Below, piece after piece: positions 42,259 through 52,258 of a stretch of 64,000 bases of DNA. How positions within the stretch are numbered: position 1 is the first letter of the stretch; the number at the start of each line of letters is the position of its first letter. The stretch lies in NCBI GenBank assembly GCA_964036195.1, contig OZ038451.1, positions 23,639,927-23,703,926 on the forward strand, read 5' to 3'. Origin of the DNA: Sphaerolaimus hirsutus. Taxonomy: Eukaryota; Nematoda; Chromadorea; Monhysterida; Sphaerolaimidae. The notes beneath the pieces were generated by a model. It saw only the letters and a program-made list of their open reading frames with translations. It ran no database searches and was not told where the DNA came from. Made by a program: the position numbers and the translations under genes.

Positions 42259-43733
42259 AACAGGGTGCACGCCAGGTCCGCCACCCAAATTCTGAGTCGG
42301 TGCCGGACGCCATATCTCCAGTTGTAGTGGGGGGATTTATTCGAAATTTTGAGGGCATATACTCGAAACCCACCCACTACTATACACGGGCTGGGGAAGG
42401 TCGGCGACCCACCTGAGTGTGGGTCGCCGTATAAATGAATGTTTTTTTTTGAAAAAATCGCTGTCCACGCGAGGTCCGCCACTCGTTGTTTTTTTGATAT
42501 AACGGGCTGCCAAACTAAAACTGTCTTGGGGAATTGATCGAAATTTTGAGGGGGTGTACACGACACCCCCACTACTTTTCACGGAAGGTTAGGCGCCCTG
42601 GCGACCCCCCTGAGAGTGGACCGCTGGAAAATAAAATGATATTTTTGAGAATTTGCTGTCCAGGTTTAGCACTGGACAGCAAAAATAAAAATTACATTAG
42701 AATGTCCCTTGGAGGACAATGTATACCACTGTAAAAAGTGTGTATTCAAAAAGCAAATTTTAAAATGAAAATTTGATCTGGTATGAAAGTGTATTTGACA
42801 CTCATACACAAGTTCCAGATTAAATTTCGATTTAAGTCGAATCCTTAATACACACTTTTAAAGCTGGTTTACGATGCCTTCTAGGAGATGATTTAAGCTA
42901 AAAATTCGCGTAAACAACATTGCCCCAAATCAACCATGGAGGAGATTTGATGGGGTCACTGTAATGATGTCATCGATGACATCATTCCAGGAACAAAATT
43001 CGCCTTGTGGGACAGCTTTTGTGTTGACCCCCATCAAATCTCCTCTATGGTTGTTTTTTGGGGGTAATGTTGTTTACGCAAATTTTTACCTCAAATCATA
43101 TCCTAGAAGGCATCGTAAACCAGCTTTAAAAGTGTGTATTAAAGATTCGACTTAAATCGAAATTTAATCTGGAACTTGTGTATGGGTGTCAAATACACAT
43201 TCGAACCAGATCAAATCTTCGTTTTAAAATTTGCTTTTTGAATACACACTTTTTACAGTGGTATACATTGTCCTCCAAGGGACATTCTAATGTAATTTTT
43301 ATTTTTGCTGTCCAGTGCAGTACCTGGACAGCGAATTCTCAAAAATATCATATTATTTTCCAGCGGTCCACTCTCAGGGGGGGTCGCCAGGGGGCTCAAC
43401 CTTCCGTGAACAGTAGTGGGGGGGTGTCGTGTACACCCCCTCAAAATTTCGATCAATTCCCCATGACAGTTTTAGTGTGGCAGCCCGTTATATCAAAAAA
43501 ACAACGGGTGGTGGACCTCGCGTGGACAGCGATTTTTTCAAAAAAAAAACTATTCATTTATACGGCGACCCACACTCAGGTGGGTCGCCGACCTTCCCCA
43601 GCCCGTGTATAGTAGTGGGTGGGTTTCGAGTATATGCCCTCAAAATTTCGAATAAATCCCCCCACTAGAACTGGAGATATGGCGTCCGGCACCGACTCAG
43701 ATTTTGGGTGGCGGACCTGGCGTGCACCCTGTT
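42259..43733. mobile_element. Foldback element FB-2, TA target duplication
   Basis: Ends AACAGGGTGCACGCCAGGT and inverse, each followed by TA. The centre is near 42985 (ATGATGTCATCGATGACATC). It has the same subunit order as FB-1, with a perfect hairpin CGGCGACCCAC-N6-GTGGGTCGCCG in both arms. Confidence 0.85.
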
Positions 43734-43735
43734 TA

Positions 43736-43866
43736 GTAGTCGATGGGGCCAAAGCAAACGCAAACCCCGTCGTGGCGCGGCACCTACAACTGGCCCCAGC
43801 GCCATGATACCATTTCGCTATTACATCTATCCCGTCTACATCTATCCCGTCTACATCTATCCCGTC
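43736..43866 (+). other. GC-rich possible exon and triple 15-mer
   Basis: 43745-43810 is GC-rich and exon-like (one frame reads SKRKPRRGAAPTTGPSAM), but I could not fix splice sites. It is followed by three exact copies of TACATCTATCCCGTC (43822-43866) that stop where an INT left end (TCAGACCCTGTAAAATG) starts. Confidence 0.35.
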
Positions 43867-44189
43867 TCAGACCCTGTAAAATGTCAAATGTAATGCAATG
43901 TCATATGTCCACTTGTTTACTGGACTTCTTCCTGGAATGTTTTGCGTGCTTTTTTCCGAAAGCCAGCACTATATCTGGCAGTATACCTTGATAGCGACGA
44001 AATTTGATACATTTATCAATATTTAAGATTTTATCATTATCGGTAAAGCCCATTGAAAATGGCTCACTGGCGAAGAATTGGAAACAACTTAAAATTCAAA
44101 AACTTTCCCAAATAATCAAGTTTGCTTTAACATCTTTTTGGGACTCCTCATATATGTCTCCCCATTCTTCATAGTGGGGCTTTTCTAGT

Positions 44190-44274
44190 TAACATCTACA
44201 AGCCGCTGCAGGCGGCGGACGCGGTGGGCAGCCGCGCGGCTCTCGCGGAAATCGACCCGGTGTGCCTTTGTCCA
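44190..44274 (+). CDS. Isolated exon ahead of an INT element
   Basis: Acceptor CTTTTCTAG just upstream (44180-44188). The frame NIYKPLQAADAVGSRAALAE, IDPVCLCPG runs to donor TCCAG|GTGCCA. The donor is immediately the left end of an INT element. GC-rich, unlike its flanks. Partner exons were not found, and I do not recognise the protein. Confidence 0.5.
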
Positions 44275-44405
44275 GGTGCCAATCCCAGACCCTATAAAAT
44301 GTCAAATGTCATGCAAAGTGTCAAATGTCATGAAAATTACCGGTAAAATGGCAAAAGAAATAGAGTTGCTGTAAATTTTGTTCTTTGTTACACTGCCGGG
44401 GATTG
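44275..44405. mobile_element. INT left half joined to long-unit block e (copy E)
   Basis: GTGCCAATCCCAGACCCTAT, then TCAAATGTCATGCAAAGTGT. The element stops after GGTAAAATGGCAAA, and block e (GAGTTGCTGTAAATTTTG) follows. Confidence 0.7.
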
Positions 44406-44413
44406 TAAGTATG

Positions 44414-45514
44414 TAGTGATGGAAAAGCGCCAGAAAAAAGGGCGCCAGGCGCCAATGGCGCCATGGCGCCATTGAGAAAGTGGGCGCCAAGCGCCAAGGG
44501 CGCCACAGAAAAAGGGCGCCATGGCGCCATTCAAAAAGTGGGCGCCAGACGCCAGGGGCGCCACGGAAAGAGGGCGCCAAGCGCCAAGGGCGCCAGGCGC
44601 CAAAGGCGCCAGGATGATTAAGTGCGTACGATACTCTGTGTGCGCTAAAAATGTTTCTCCGGTGCTGCAATAAATTTTGAGGGGGGGTTAAACGAGGGGG
44701 GGGGTATTTCGAGGGGGGGTTATTATTTCGCCAGAAATTTTTTGAAAACCAAGTACTAAATTAGTCGTTTTTAACGTGTGTTTTGCATTACCCAGATGAC
44801 AAACCGCAGCCTTTGTCATTTACGTTCTCTATACACTAAATTTGTGGGGGGGGGGTTTATAAGTTCACAGTGTCCATTTTGAGGGGGGGGGGGGGGTATT
44901 TCGAGGGGGAAAGGGGGGGGGGTATTTCGAGGGGGGGGTGGTATTTCGAGTAAATACGGTACATAACACAATGAATTTGTTATTTGATAAAACGATGTAC
45001 CTATTCACTTGGAATAGATTTTTCCAATGGCTGTTTTCTTGAAGTGGATGAAAATGGAATTGCGACGATTTGAATCCATACATTCACAAGTTTGCAAATG
45101 TATGCACCAAATGTATAAATTCAACGGTTCATCATTCTCAGCTTCTTAACCATCAGACGGCGTCCGATGAACCGTTGAACGAGATATTTTCATCCACTCG
45201 CATCCGTTCGTCCACTTTTATTGTGTATTTCGATTATTCGCGGAAACACTGTTTTATTCTTTCATTCACGCAGCACTCACCTTGAAAACATGCTGGCGCT
45301 ATTTTGGCGCCATTTCAGGGCAGGGCGCCAGGCGCCGAGGGCGCCACGGGAAAATGGCGCCAAGCGCCAAGGGCGCCATGGCGCCTTTCAAAAAGTGGGC
45401 GCCAGGCGCCAAGGGCGCCACAGAAAAATGGGCGCCAAGCGCCAATGGCGCCATGGCGCGGCGCCCTTTGGCGCCCTCAAATGGCGCCAGCGCCATGGCG
45501 CCATTCCATCACTA
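44414..45514. mobile_element. hAT-like element with GGCGCC palindrome clusters
   Basis: 1101 bp. Ends TAGTGATGGAAAAGCGCC and GGCGCCATTCCATCACTA, exact 8-bp duplication TAAGTATG (44406-44413, 45515-45522). About 200 bp at each end is a dense series of GGCGCC and GCGCCAAGGGCGCC. The centre holds a second element with TATTTCGAGGGGGGG repeats. Paralogous empty sites exist at 18645, 34725 and 37560. Smaller relatives lie at 52395-52440 and 53170-53345. Confidence 0.88.
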
Positions 45515-45873
45515 TAAGTATGTACAAGCCAAATTTTATTGGCTCGATTGATTGGGCAGCCAGGTTTTCCGGGATATAAGTATTTTAGCGCTGCAGCGAG
45601 AGTTTACAATAAGCCTTTTATCAGATAATGGAAAGTTCAAGGGTGGTATTCAAAAGCGACGCACTTGCACACATTCATACGCAACGCAGTTTTGTGACAC
45701 GAGTCGACTAGCACTTCGCTGTTACGAATTGAAGCAACGTTTATCAGAGGCGACGGGACGTTCATCGAAAGAGAGTATGGATCGCCATGAAGATATTCCA
45801 AAGGTTCGTTATTCTATGTAGTCTTTTCGACAGCACCGTGGTTCTATTTAGAATTCCTAGGATTGAATACCAC
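45515..45873. repeat. Long-unit block e end and unassigned sequence
   Basis: 45515-45605 continues block e (GGCTCGATTGATTGGGCAGC). From 45605 to 45873 I see no repeat or exon that I can support. Confidence 0.5.
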
Positions 45874-46058
45874 CCAGAGGCCGTGGCGGCAATTGGAACG
45901 GCGGCGGTCGCGGTGGATTCCGTGGCGCCGGGCGTGGTGTCGGCGGACGGCGTGGCGGCGCGGCCAGCATCGTGCTTGGTCGCAGCGCGGCGGGCAAAGG
46001 CTTGGCGCGAAATGTCCGAATGATTCGCCGGGCGTATAGAGCGGCCCACGCAAACGCG
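45874..46058 (-). CDS. Gene 3, downstream exon (Pro/Arg-rich)
   Basis: Read on the minus strand. Acceptor TTGATTAG, donor CTGG|GTGGTA. Encodes (G)AFAWAALYARRIIRTFRAKP, LPAALRPSTMLAAPPRRPP and PPRPPPFQLPPRPLG. It begins with one base that completes the codon left by the upstream exon, and ends in phase 1. The plus strand is also open as an RGG-type reading (GGGRGGFRGAGRG); the phase match favours minus. Confidence 0.5.
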
Positions 46059-46958
46059 CTAATCAACGGGTCAGGGAAATCCAGAGTTTTTCAAAGGTTA
46101 TTTTTAAATCGCTTCAAAGGTCAAAACAAACAAATTTCAAAATACCTAGTACATAAGTGAAGACTTTCATTCCAAATGTGCAAATGACCACATTTTTTGA
46201 TTTTTCAAAATCGCGTGTCAAAGTTTGGCAGTGGCCCGACAGCGCCATGTTTGGGCGACAAAGCTTGCCCCGCACTTTTCAGATACCTTGAACATTTGTC
46301 TACATTTTTCTATTCTACAAATTTTGTCGACTGGCAAATGAATATTTATGTCATATTTTGGAAAACATCCAAAATAGGGAGTAAATCTGAATATTTACAA
46401 TTCGTAGCGAAATAAATGCTAAACTATGCATCGTGGTCCAAAACTGAGTCTGGTACCACTGTATCTCGGGAACGAAATGGACTATAACCCTAATTTTTGT
46501 TCGAAAATGTGAAAAACTATACATGGAAGTCAAATCCACGCTTAACTCGATTTTTCTGGATTTGGCGCTTGTGCATTTTTGGAATGAATCAAGTACTAAA
46601 AATTTTGGCTGGTGTTTAAAAAAACAGTTTCGATACCCGTGTTTAAAAAACAACAACAAAAAAACGTTAAAAAACATTGGCCATCTCTCACTATCACATC
46701 CAACATTACCCCCTCCATTTTTCAGCGTGTGGGTGCATCGAGCGACACTGGTGCCTTGGCACTGTGTCTGCATTCGGCAGGCAATCCGTGTTACGTGTGA
46801 TCCACATTTAGGGGTATGGTAAACCTCCAAAAATTCAAACAAGTGTGAATGGCCGGTGCCTCGCACCTGGCTATAGCGCTTGCCTTTCACTTCGGTGTAC
46901 CACATAGATCTAGACTAGGTAAAGGTATCAAGCATAATATAGGAGAAAAATCGCTCAC
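46059..46958 (-). repeat. Intron of gene 3 and embedded remnants
   Basis: About 900 bp. 46690-46810 is long-unit block c (CCCTCCATTTTTCAGCGTGT). About 46600-46690 is a TAGGGATGG-type MITE piece with A/T tracts. The rest is unassigned. Confidence 0.5.
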
Positions 46959-47129
46959 CCGAAATTTTCCCCATCGTTGCTTTTGTTGACCAGTAAATAA
47001 ATGTTCCTATGCACGTGGTCCAGGAATACTAGCAGCGTGTGCGGCTCCACCACGCCCTCCGCCCTGCGCACCTCCGCGTCCGCGTGCAGCGTGCGCCATG
47101 CAGATCGCGAATGCCAGTTAAGTTGACGC
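46959..47129 (-). CDS. Gene 3, upstream exon
   Basis: Minus strand, acceptor CAACTGACCTCAG, donor TTCGG|GTGAGC. (x)RQLNWHSRSAWRTLHADAEV, RRAEGVVEPHTLLVFLDHVH, RNIYLLVNKSNDGENF(G). The mix of hydrophobic and charged residues and the good splice sites argue for a real protein. I do not recognise it. It is the only minus-strand gene evidence in the window. Confidence 0.65.
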
Positions 47130-47439
47130 CTGAGGTCAGTTGTGTAGGTTGAACAAAAATATTCGGAAATCATTGATTATCAATTATTTGATAAGGTTAA
47201 AGCCTTTTGATGTTGCTCAACATCATTATTTTTGGGCTGAGCAATGTGCATTTTCATCGTGTCGTCAATTTTTACCGTTTTGTTTTGTGTCCAACTATCC
47301 GAATTTTTATTTAAAATCCCCAGCGAAAATTGTTTTACGAAAATTGTTTTTAGTTGAGCGCTGCATTTGCAGTCAATTTGGTTTACAGGGTTACATTGAA
47401 AAGTGAACTGTAAAGTACTTTGCCACTTTGCGGAATAGG
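47130..47439. other. Unassigned AT-rich sequence
   Basis: No repeat family or exon recognised. Earlier exons of gene 3 would lie in this direction or beyond. Confidence 0.4.
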
Positions 47440-48210
47440 CCCCTTTTCTCTAAAATTCCATAAGTTTTATCAATCTATTTCGAACACATTTGAGGTCACC
47501 AAAAAGAATCATTATTCACATCAACAGCAGTCAACAGCAGTTGGCAGAGTCCTCATTCTGGTGAACTCAAATGTGTTCAAACCTAATATGTTGGAAAATT
47601 CGGTTGTCAACTGATGGGGCACAATTGATTTCGCGCCACAGCCGACTGCGCGGCCAAGTGCGTCAACCAGCCCGACAACTTCGAGTACGCGCAGGCAACC
47701 TCCAGCCCAGCTGATTTAGGTTGCAGCCGAATTACCGATTTTCCAGGGGGAGAAGCCGATTTTCAAGAGTTGTTACCAGGGACGTGTATCCAGGATTTTT
47801 GAGCGGGGGGGGGGCTGCTTGTTTACGGAGGCCGGCGAGGGGGGGCTCAGCCCCCCCTTAAATTTAAGCTACATAGTGGCGGAATGGCAACATGGCGCTG
47901 GCACCATTAGTAGGCGCCACGCCATGGCGCCATTGGCGTTGGCGTTAGCGCCATGGAACACTGTATATCTATGTAAATATACATACAAAACAGCAAAAAC
48001 ACAACATTGAGTGTATTTACAATGATTTGTGGCCACATGGAGCAAATCGGATGATAATACCTATGTCTGGTGAAGTCGTTGAAAAAAGTCGCTGACGTTG
48101 AAAAAGTCAAATTTTCCGGTCACTTTCTGGTCTCGCCCTGGGAGGGGGCCGCCCCCCCCTGGATACGGCCCTGGTTGTTACGGCAATCGGCAAATAGCAA
48201 TTGTGCATAA
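47440..48210 (+). pseudogene. Long-unit block g with decayed CBM14 exon (copy E), split by a MITE
   Basis: ATTCCATAAGTTTTATCAATC and TTTCGCGCCACAGCCGACTG lead into a remnant (NQPDNFEYAQATS). It is cut at GTTGTTAC by the 47777 element and resumes GGCAATCGGCAAATAGCAAT at 48182. Confidence 0.7.
47777..48173. mobile_element. hAT-like MITE, CAAGGACGTATCCAGG family
   Basis: Ends CAGGGACGTGTATCCAGG and CCTGGATACGGCCCTG, exact 8-bp duplication GTTGTTAC (47769-47776, 48174-48181). Uninserted paralogues read GAGGTGTTACGGCAATCGG. Confidence 0.87.
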
Positions 48211-48229
48211 GGTGGGGGGCGAGGCAAGG

Positions 48230-48400
48230 ACTCCGTGCGCATCTAAACTCGTTACCCATGTAGACCCGGTGCCCATCCAGCGCTAACCCGGTGCCCATGT
48301 AGACTCGGTGCGCATGTGAAGCCCGCTAGATGGGCACCGGGTAACATGTGCACTAGGTTTAGATGCGCACCGAGTTGTAGCGATACTTGGGCACTGGGCA
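48230..48400. repeat. Minisatellite of CCCGGTGCCCATGTAGAC units
   Basis: About seven units on both strands, alternating GTGCCCAT and GTGCGCAT. The same family recurs at 50128-50265. Confidence 0.65.
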
Positions 48401-48940
48401 CATTTGCAAAACCGTATTTCTGTTTACCCGAAATACCCAGGTATTTGGGTATTTATACGTATGTTTACATTTACGTTTTCCAAAAATGCCATTACGTTTT
48501 GTTACGTCTTCCTGGCACAATTACCCGTGTATCAGAGAAAACGTAAAAAGTAAGTTACCAACGCGGGACCGTAATTGTATACCTCACCCTTGGTAAATAT
48601 TACTTAAAATATCATAGCACTTCTCGAATTTTCTTTACGTTTACGTTTTATTTTACACTTACCTAGGTATTTTAGAAATATAAATACGTTTTAGAATTTA
48701 TACTTGAAATTTGGAAAAGTTATTTATGTTACTGTTTACGTTTTCCAGAAATACCAGTGTTTTAACATCACCGCATTGTACTCGTGCATGGGTATGGGTG
48801 TGCATGTACACCCAGGGGTCTCGAATGGGGGGGGATGGGTTGGGGGGGGGGGGTTACCCCCCAAACCGCCCAGCTATCTATCTATCCCGGAGGCCGCTCA
48901 GCTATCTATCTATCCCGGAGGCAAAATTTTGAGCTACTAC
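48401..48940. repeat. AT-rich block and C-rich MITE start
   Basis: 48430-48780 repeats ACGTTTTCCA(A/G)AAAT and ACGTTTAC motifs. 48815-48940 is the start of a CAGGGGTCTC-family copy (AGCTATCTATCTATCCCGGA twice). Confidence 0.5.
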
Positions 48941-49642
48941 TAGGGTTGGAAAAAAAACGTTTTTTTTTAACTCGATGTTTTTTTTAAAAAAACAACGTTT
49001 TTTTTTAAAAAAAAACGTTTTTTTTAAATAAAAAACGTTTTTTTTAAAAGCTCCCAGATATGACCTTGTGTCAACATATATAGGTATATCAGACAGTGGC
49101 AATACTCTGTGATGTTATATATGACCATATAATGTCTGTGGAGCCATGGGATAGCGTTGTAAGTGGTAATTTGTGTCAAAAATATCCATTTTTCGTCAAC
49201 ATATCGTTCGTATATCGCCTTATAGTCAAATGTTCGTGACTTCAGGTAAAGTTTGGCATGGAATAGTGATCAAACAAGGTTATAAAACGAGGTTGTTACT
49301 TTGGGAGTGGAGTTACACACTGTGGAGGTACATGGAAGCACATTACCTCAATATTATATACTACAGCAACATATTACGGCTTATTAACCCATGGTAGCAG
49401 ATAGAAGTGGATACTTTGATACTAAAAATGCCACAAAACCAATTAAAACAACCACCAATGTCAATTTGTGTGTGAAATTGCGCGCTTGCGCGCAAAAATT
49501 TTGCAAAATACCTAGTGCTTAGCACTAAAAATTTCGTTCGATGTTTTTTTTTAATAAAAAAAACATTTCGGACGTCATGTTTTAAAAAAAAAAAAACGTT
49601 TTTTTAAATAAAAAACGTTTAAAAAAACATCGGCCAACCCTA
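48941..49642. mobile_element. hAT-like MITE, TAGGGTTGG family (inverted)
   Basis: 702 bp, exact 8-bp duplication GCTACTAC (48933-48940, 49643-49650). Carries GCGCGCTTGCGCGC at 49480. Inserted in a C-rich MITE. Confidence 0.9.
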
Positions 49643-51479
49643 GCTACTACTATATCTCCTCAACTTATTATTACATGATACCATGCAGGAATAGAAGCAA
49701 TGCCACTAAAATGCTACAAAATCAATGAAAACAACCACCAATGGCAATTTGCATGTGAAATTATGTGCTTGCGTGCAAAAATTTTGCAAAGTACGTGGTG
49801 CATGAGTACAAAAATTTTTGCCAGCGCTTTTTTTTTATTAAAAGCGCTGAAAAAAAGCGCTGGGACCCTTGCGCTTTTTTTTTATAAAAGCGGCGTTTTT
49901 AAAAAAAAGCGCTTGAAAAAAGCGCTTGCCATCCCTACTCTTGTATACTCATTTTGAGCTATTTTACACCTACTTTTAGCGATTTTTCTCCTTTTTCTTC
50001 CTTCTATGCCCCGAAAAAGCCTATATATCGAACCACCACAACCCCCCCCCCCAACCCCCCCCCCAGAAAATTTTTCAGCTATCGATCCCTCCGGAGGAGC
50101 GATTTGCTATCTATCCAACCACTCTGCATATAAACCCAGTGCCCATGTAGACCGGTGTCCATGTACGGTTGAACAACATGCGCACCGAGTCTACATGGGC
50201 ACCGGGTTGAAATACATGGGCACCGAGTATACATGCACACCGAGTTTACATGCGACCCGGCACAGACCCAAAAAGTTGTGCACCTTTTATTTGTCGTTAT
50301 GCTGTAATTCTCGCCAAGTACGTAGCCGGGGGTGGGGAGCCCGCCCCCAGCCCATTGGCGCAGAAGCCAAAGCGCCATTATTTTATCACAGGGCTCCGTA
50401 TACAATCCACCTCCCCCACCTCAAAAATCCTGGCTACGTCCCGGAGTCCAGCCTAATATAAGCACACTGATCGGAATAAATGCAATCACAGACATATCCA
50501 AGATTTTTGAGCGGGGAGCTGTTTGTTTACAGAGCCCGACGAACAGTGGGGCGGCGGTTACCAAAGATACTTTTAGTAGCCCAAAAGATGGGACTATGAA
50601 AAAGCGGAACTCTTACAAATTGTACAATTTTGTTTGCGTTCCGATTTTTCAATGAGCGTTTGTATGATTTTTTAAATTTCTGTGTGGTGCGCCTTTACGT
50701 ATTAGTACTTTAGTACTATTTCATAAATTACACCACCCTCCGCCGTAGTGAAGCGCACACTTCTCTGTAAAGGCGCATGCTGTTTGTCGTGTTGCCTATT
50801 GTATTCAGGGGTCTCCTAGGGGGGGGCTGGGGGGGCTGCCCCCCCCCCCCAAATCCCCCAGCTATCTATCTATCCTGGAGGCAAATTTTTTGGCTATCTA
50901 TCCCCCAAATCGGCCGGTTATCCACCTATCCGGAGCGATTTTTGAGTAATTTCAACCCAATTTTCACTCAAAATCGCTAATTTTCGTACCTTTTTAAAGT
51001 TTTTCACCGTCAAAATTGCCGCTTTCGTCCATACACATGTTTATATGCCTATTTTTAGCCAGTTTTAGCTACTTTTAACCCGTTTTTAGCTATTTTTCCC
51101 CTTTTTGCCTTCTATGCATTGAAAAAGCCTTTATATTTTGCCCCCGAGAGCCCCCCCCCCAAGCCCTACCAGAAAATTTTTCAGCATCTATCGTCATTTT
51201 TACGCCATGTTTAAGCTTTAAACCACGTGTTGTTGTTTACGCCTTGTTTAAAAGTACAAACGTACCTGGTTGACAACCGAAATTTCCAAAATCTGGGAGC
51301 AGCTCCGCAAGTGGCAAAGTAAAGAGTAAAGTTATAAGTAAACGGAAGAATGAAGATTAAAGAGTCAAATTAAAAAATAAAGTAAAATAATAAATAGAAA
51401 ATTAAAAGTACATAAAAGAGTAACGTTAAGGTAAATTGCAGAGTAAAGTGTAAAGTACTTTGCCACTTACGGAACAAAG
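49643..51479. repeat. Mixed remnants
   Basis: A TAGGGATGG-type right part to about 49938 (GCGCTTGCCATCCCTA); C-rich pieces at 49945-50125 and 50806-51190; a minisatellite at 50128-50265; and a CAAGGACGTA-family piece at about 50315-50445 (AAAATCCTGGCTACGTCCC). No exon. Confidence 0.55.
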
Positions 51480-52258
51480 GCCCAAACTTTTATCTTAAAT
51501 GTCATAAGTTTCATTAATCTGTTTCGAACACACTTGAGGCCACCGAAATAGATCATTTTTTCATATCAAAAGCAGTCAACAGCAGTTGGCAGAGTCCTTG
51601 TTCTGGTAAACTCAATAGTGTTCAAAACTGATATTTTGGAAAATTCAGTTGTAGGTGTCAAAAAAGCGCTTTTTCCAATGGCCCTGTTTTAAAAAAACGC
51701 GCTATTTCGCTTTTTTTCTTGAAAATGTAAAGTGATTTTCTAAAAAATCTCAAATATGGTACTGAATCAATATATATACAGGTATATCAGACAAGTGGGA
51801 CTACTTGTGACGATATATAGCCATAGAAAGGCCGTGGAGCCATGGCTGTGGAGCCATGGATATTTCTGGCTTCTGCCAAAATTGCCAGCGCTCTTTTTTC
51901 AAGCGCTGGCACCCTTTCGCTTTTTTAAAAAAGCGCTTGAAAAAGCGCTAGCCATCCCTATTCGGTTGTCAACTAGTGTATCTGAACCAAATTAAATAAC
52001 ATTGGAGACTGAATTGTCAGTTCTGATCAATTAATTTCGCGCCACATCAAACTGCGCGGTGACGTGCGCCGACTAGCCCGACAACTTCGAGTACGCGCAG
52101 GGCAACCTCCAGCCGATTTATTGCCGCTGCAGCCCATTTTCCAGGGAGAGACGCCGATTTTCAAGAGGTGTTACGGCAATCGTATTTTACAGTGGCAAAT
52201 AGGAATTGTGCGTTGTGGGCGGGGGGGGGGGGGCGTGGCGACGGCAGTGAGTGTTGTA
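51480..52258 (+). pseudogene. Long-unit block g with decayed CBM14 exon (copy F)
   Basis: 51480-51655 and 51960-52258, split by a TAGGGATGG-type piece (AAAAAGCGCTTTTTCC to GCTAGCCATCCCTA). The remnant around 52040-52190 has PTTSSTRRATSSRFIAAAA-like codons out of frame, and GTGTTACGGCAATCGTATTT. Confidence 0.65.

Noticed and set aside
44302-45579. Ala/Pro/Trp-rich frames on both strands
   Set aside because: They derive from GGCGCC palindrome clusters at the ends of a MITE.
45878-46069. RGG-box exon on the plus strand
   Set aside because: The frame is open and glycine/arginine-rich, but the acceptor is weak and the minus-strand reading joins a neighbouring exon in phase. It remains a possible alternative.
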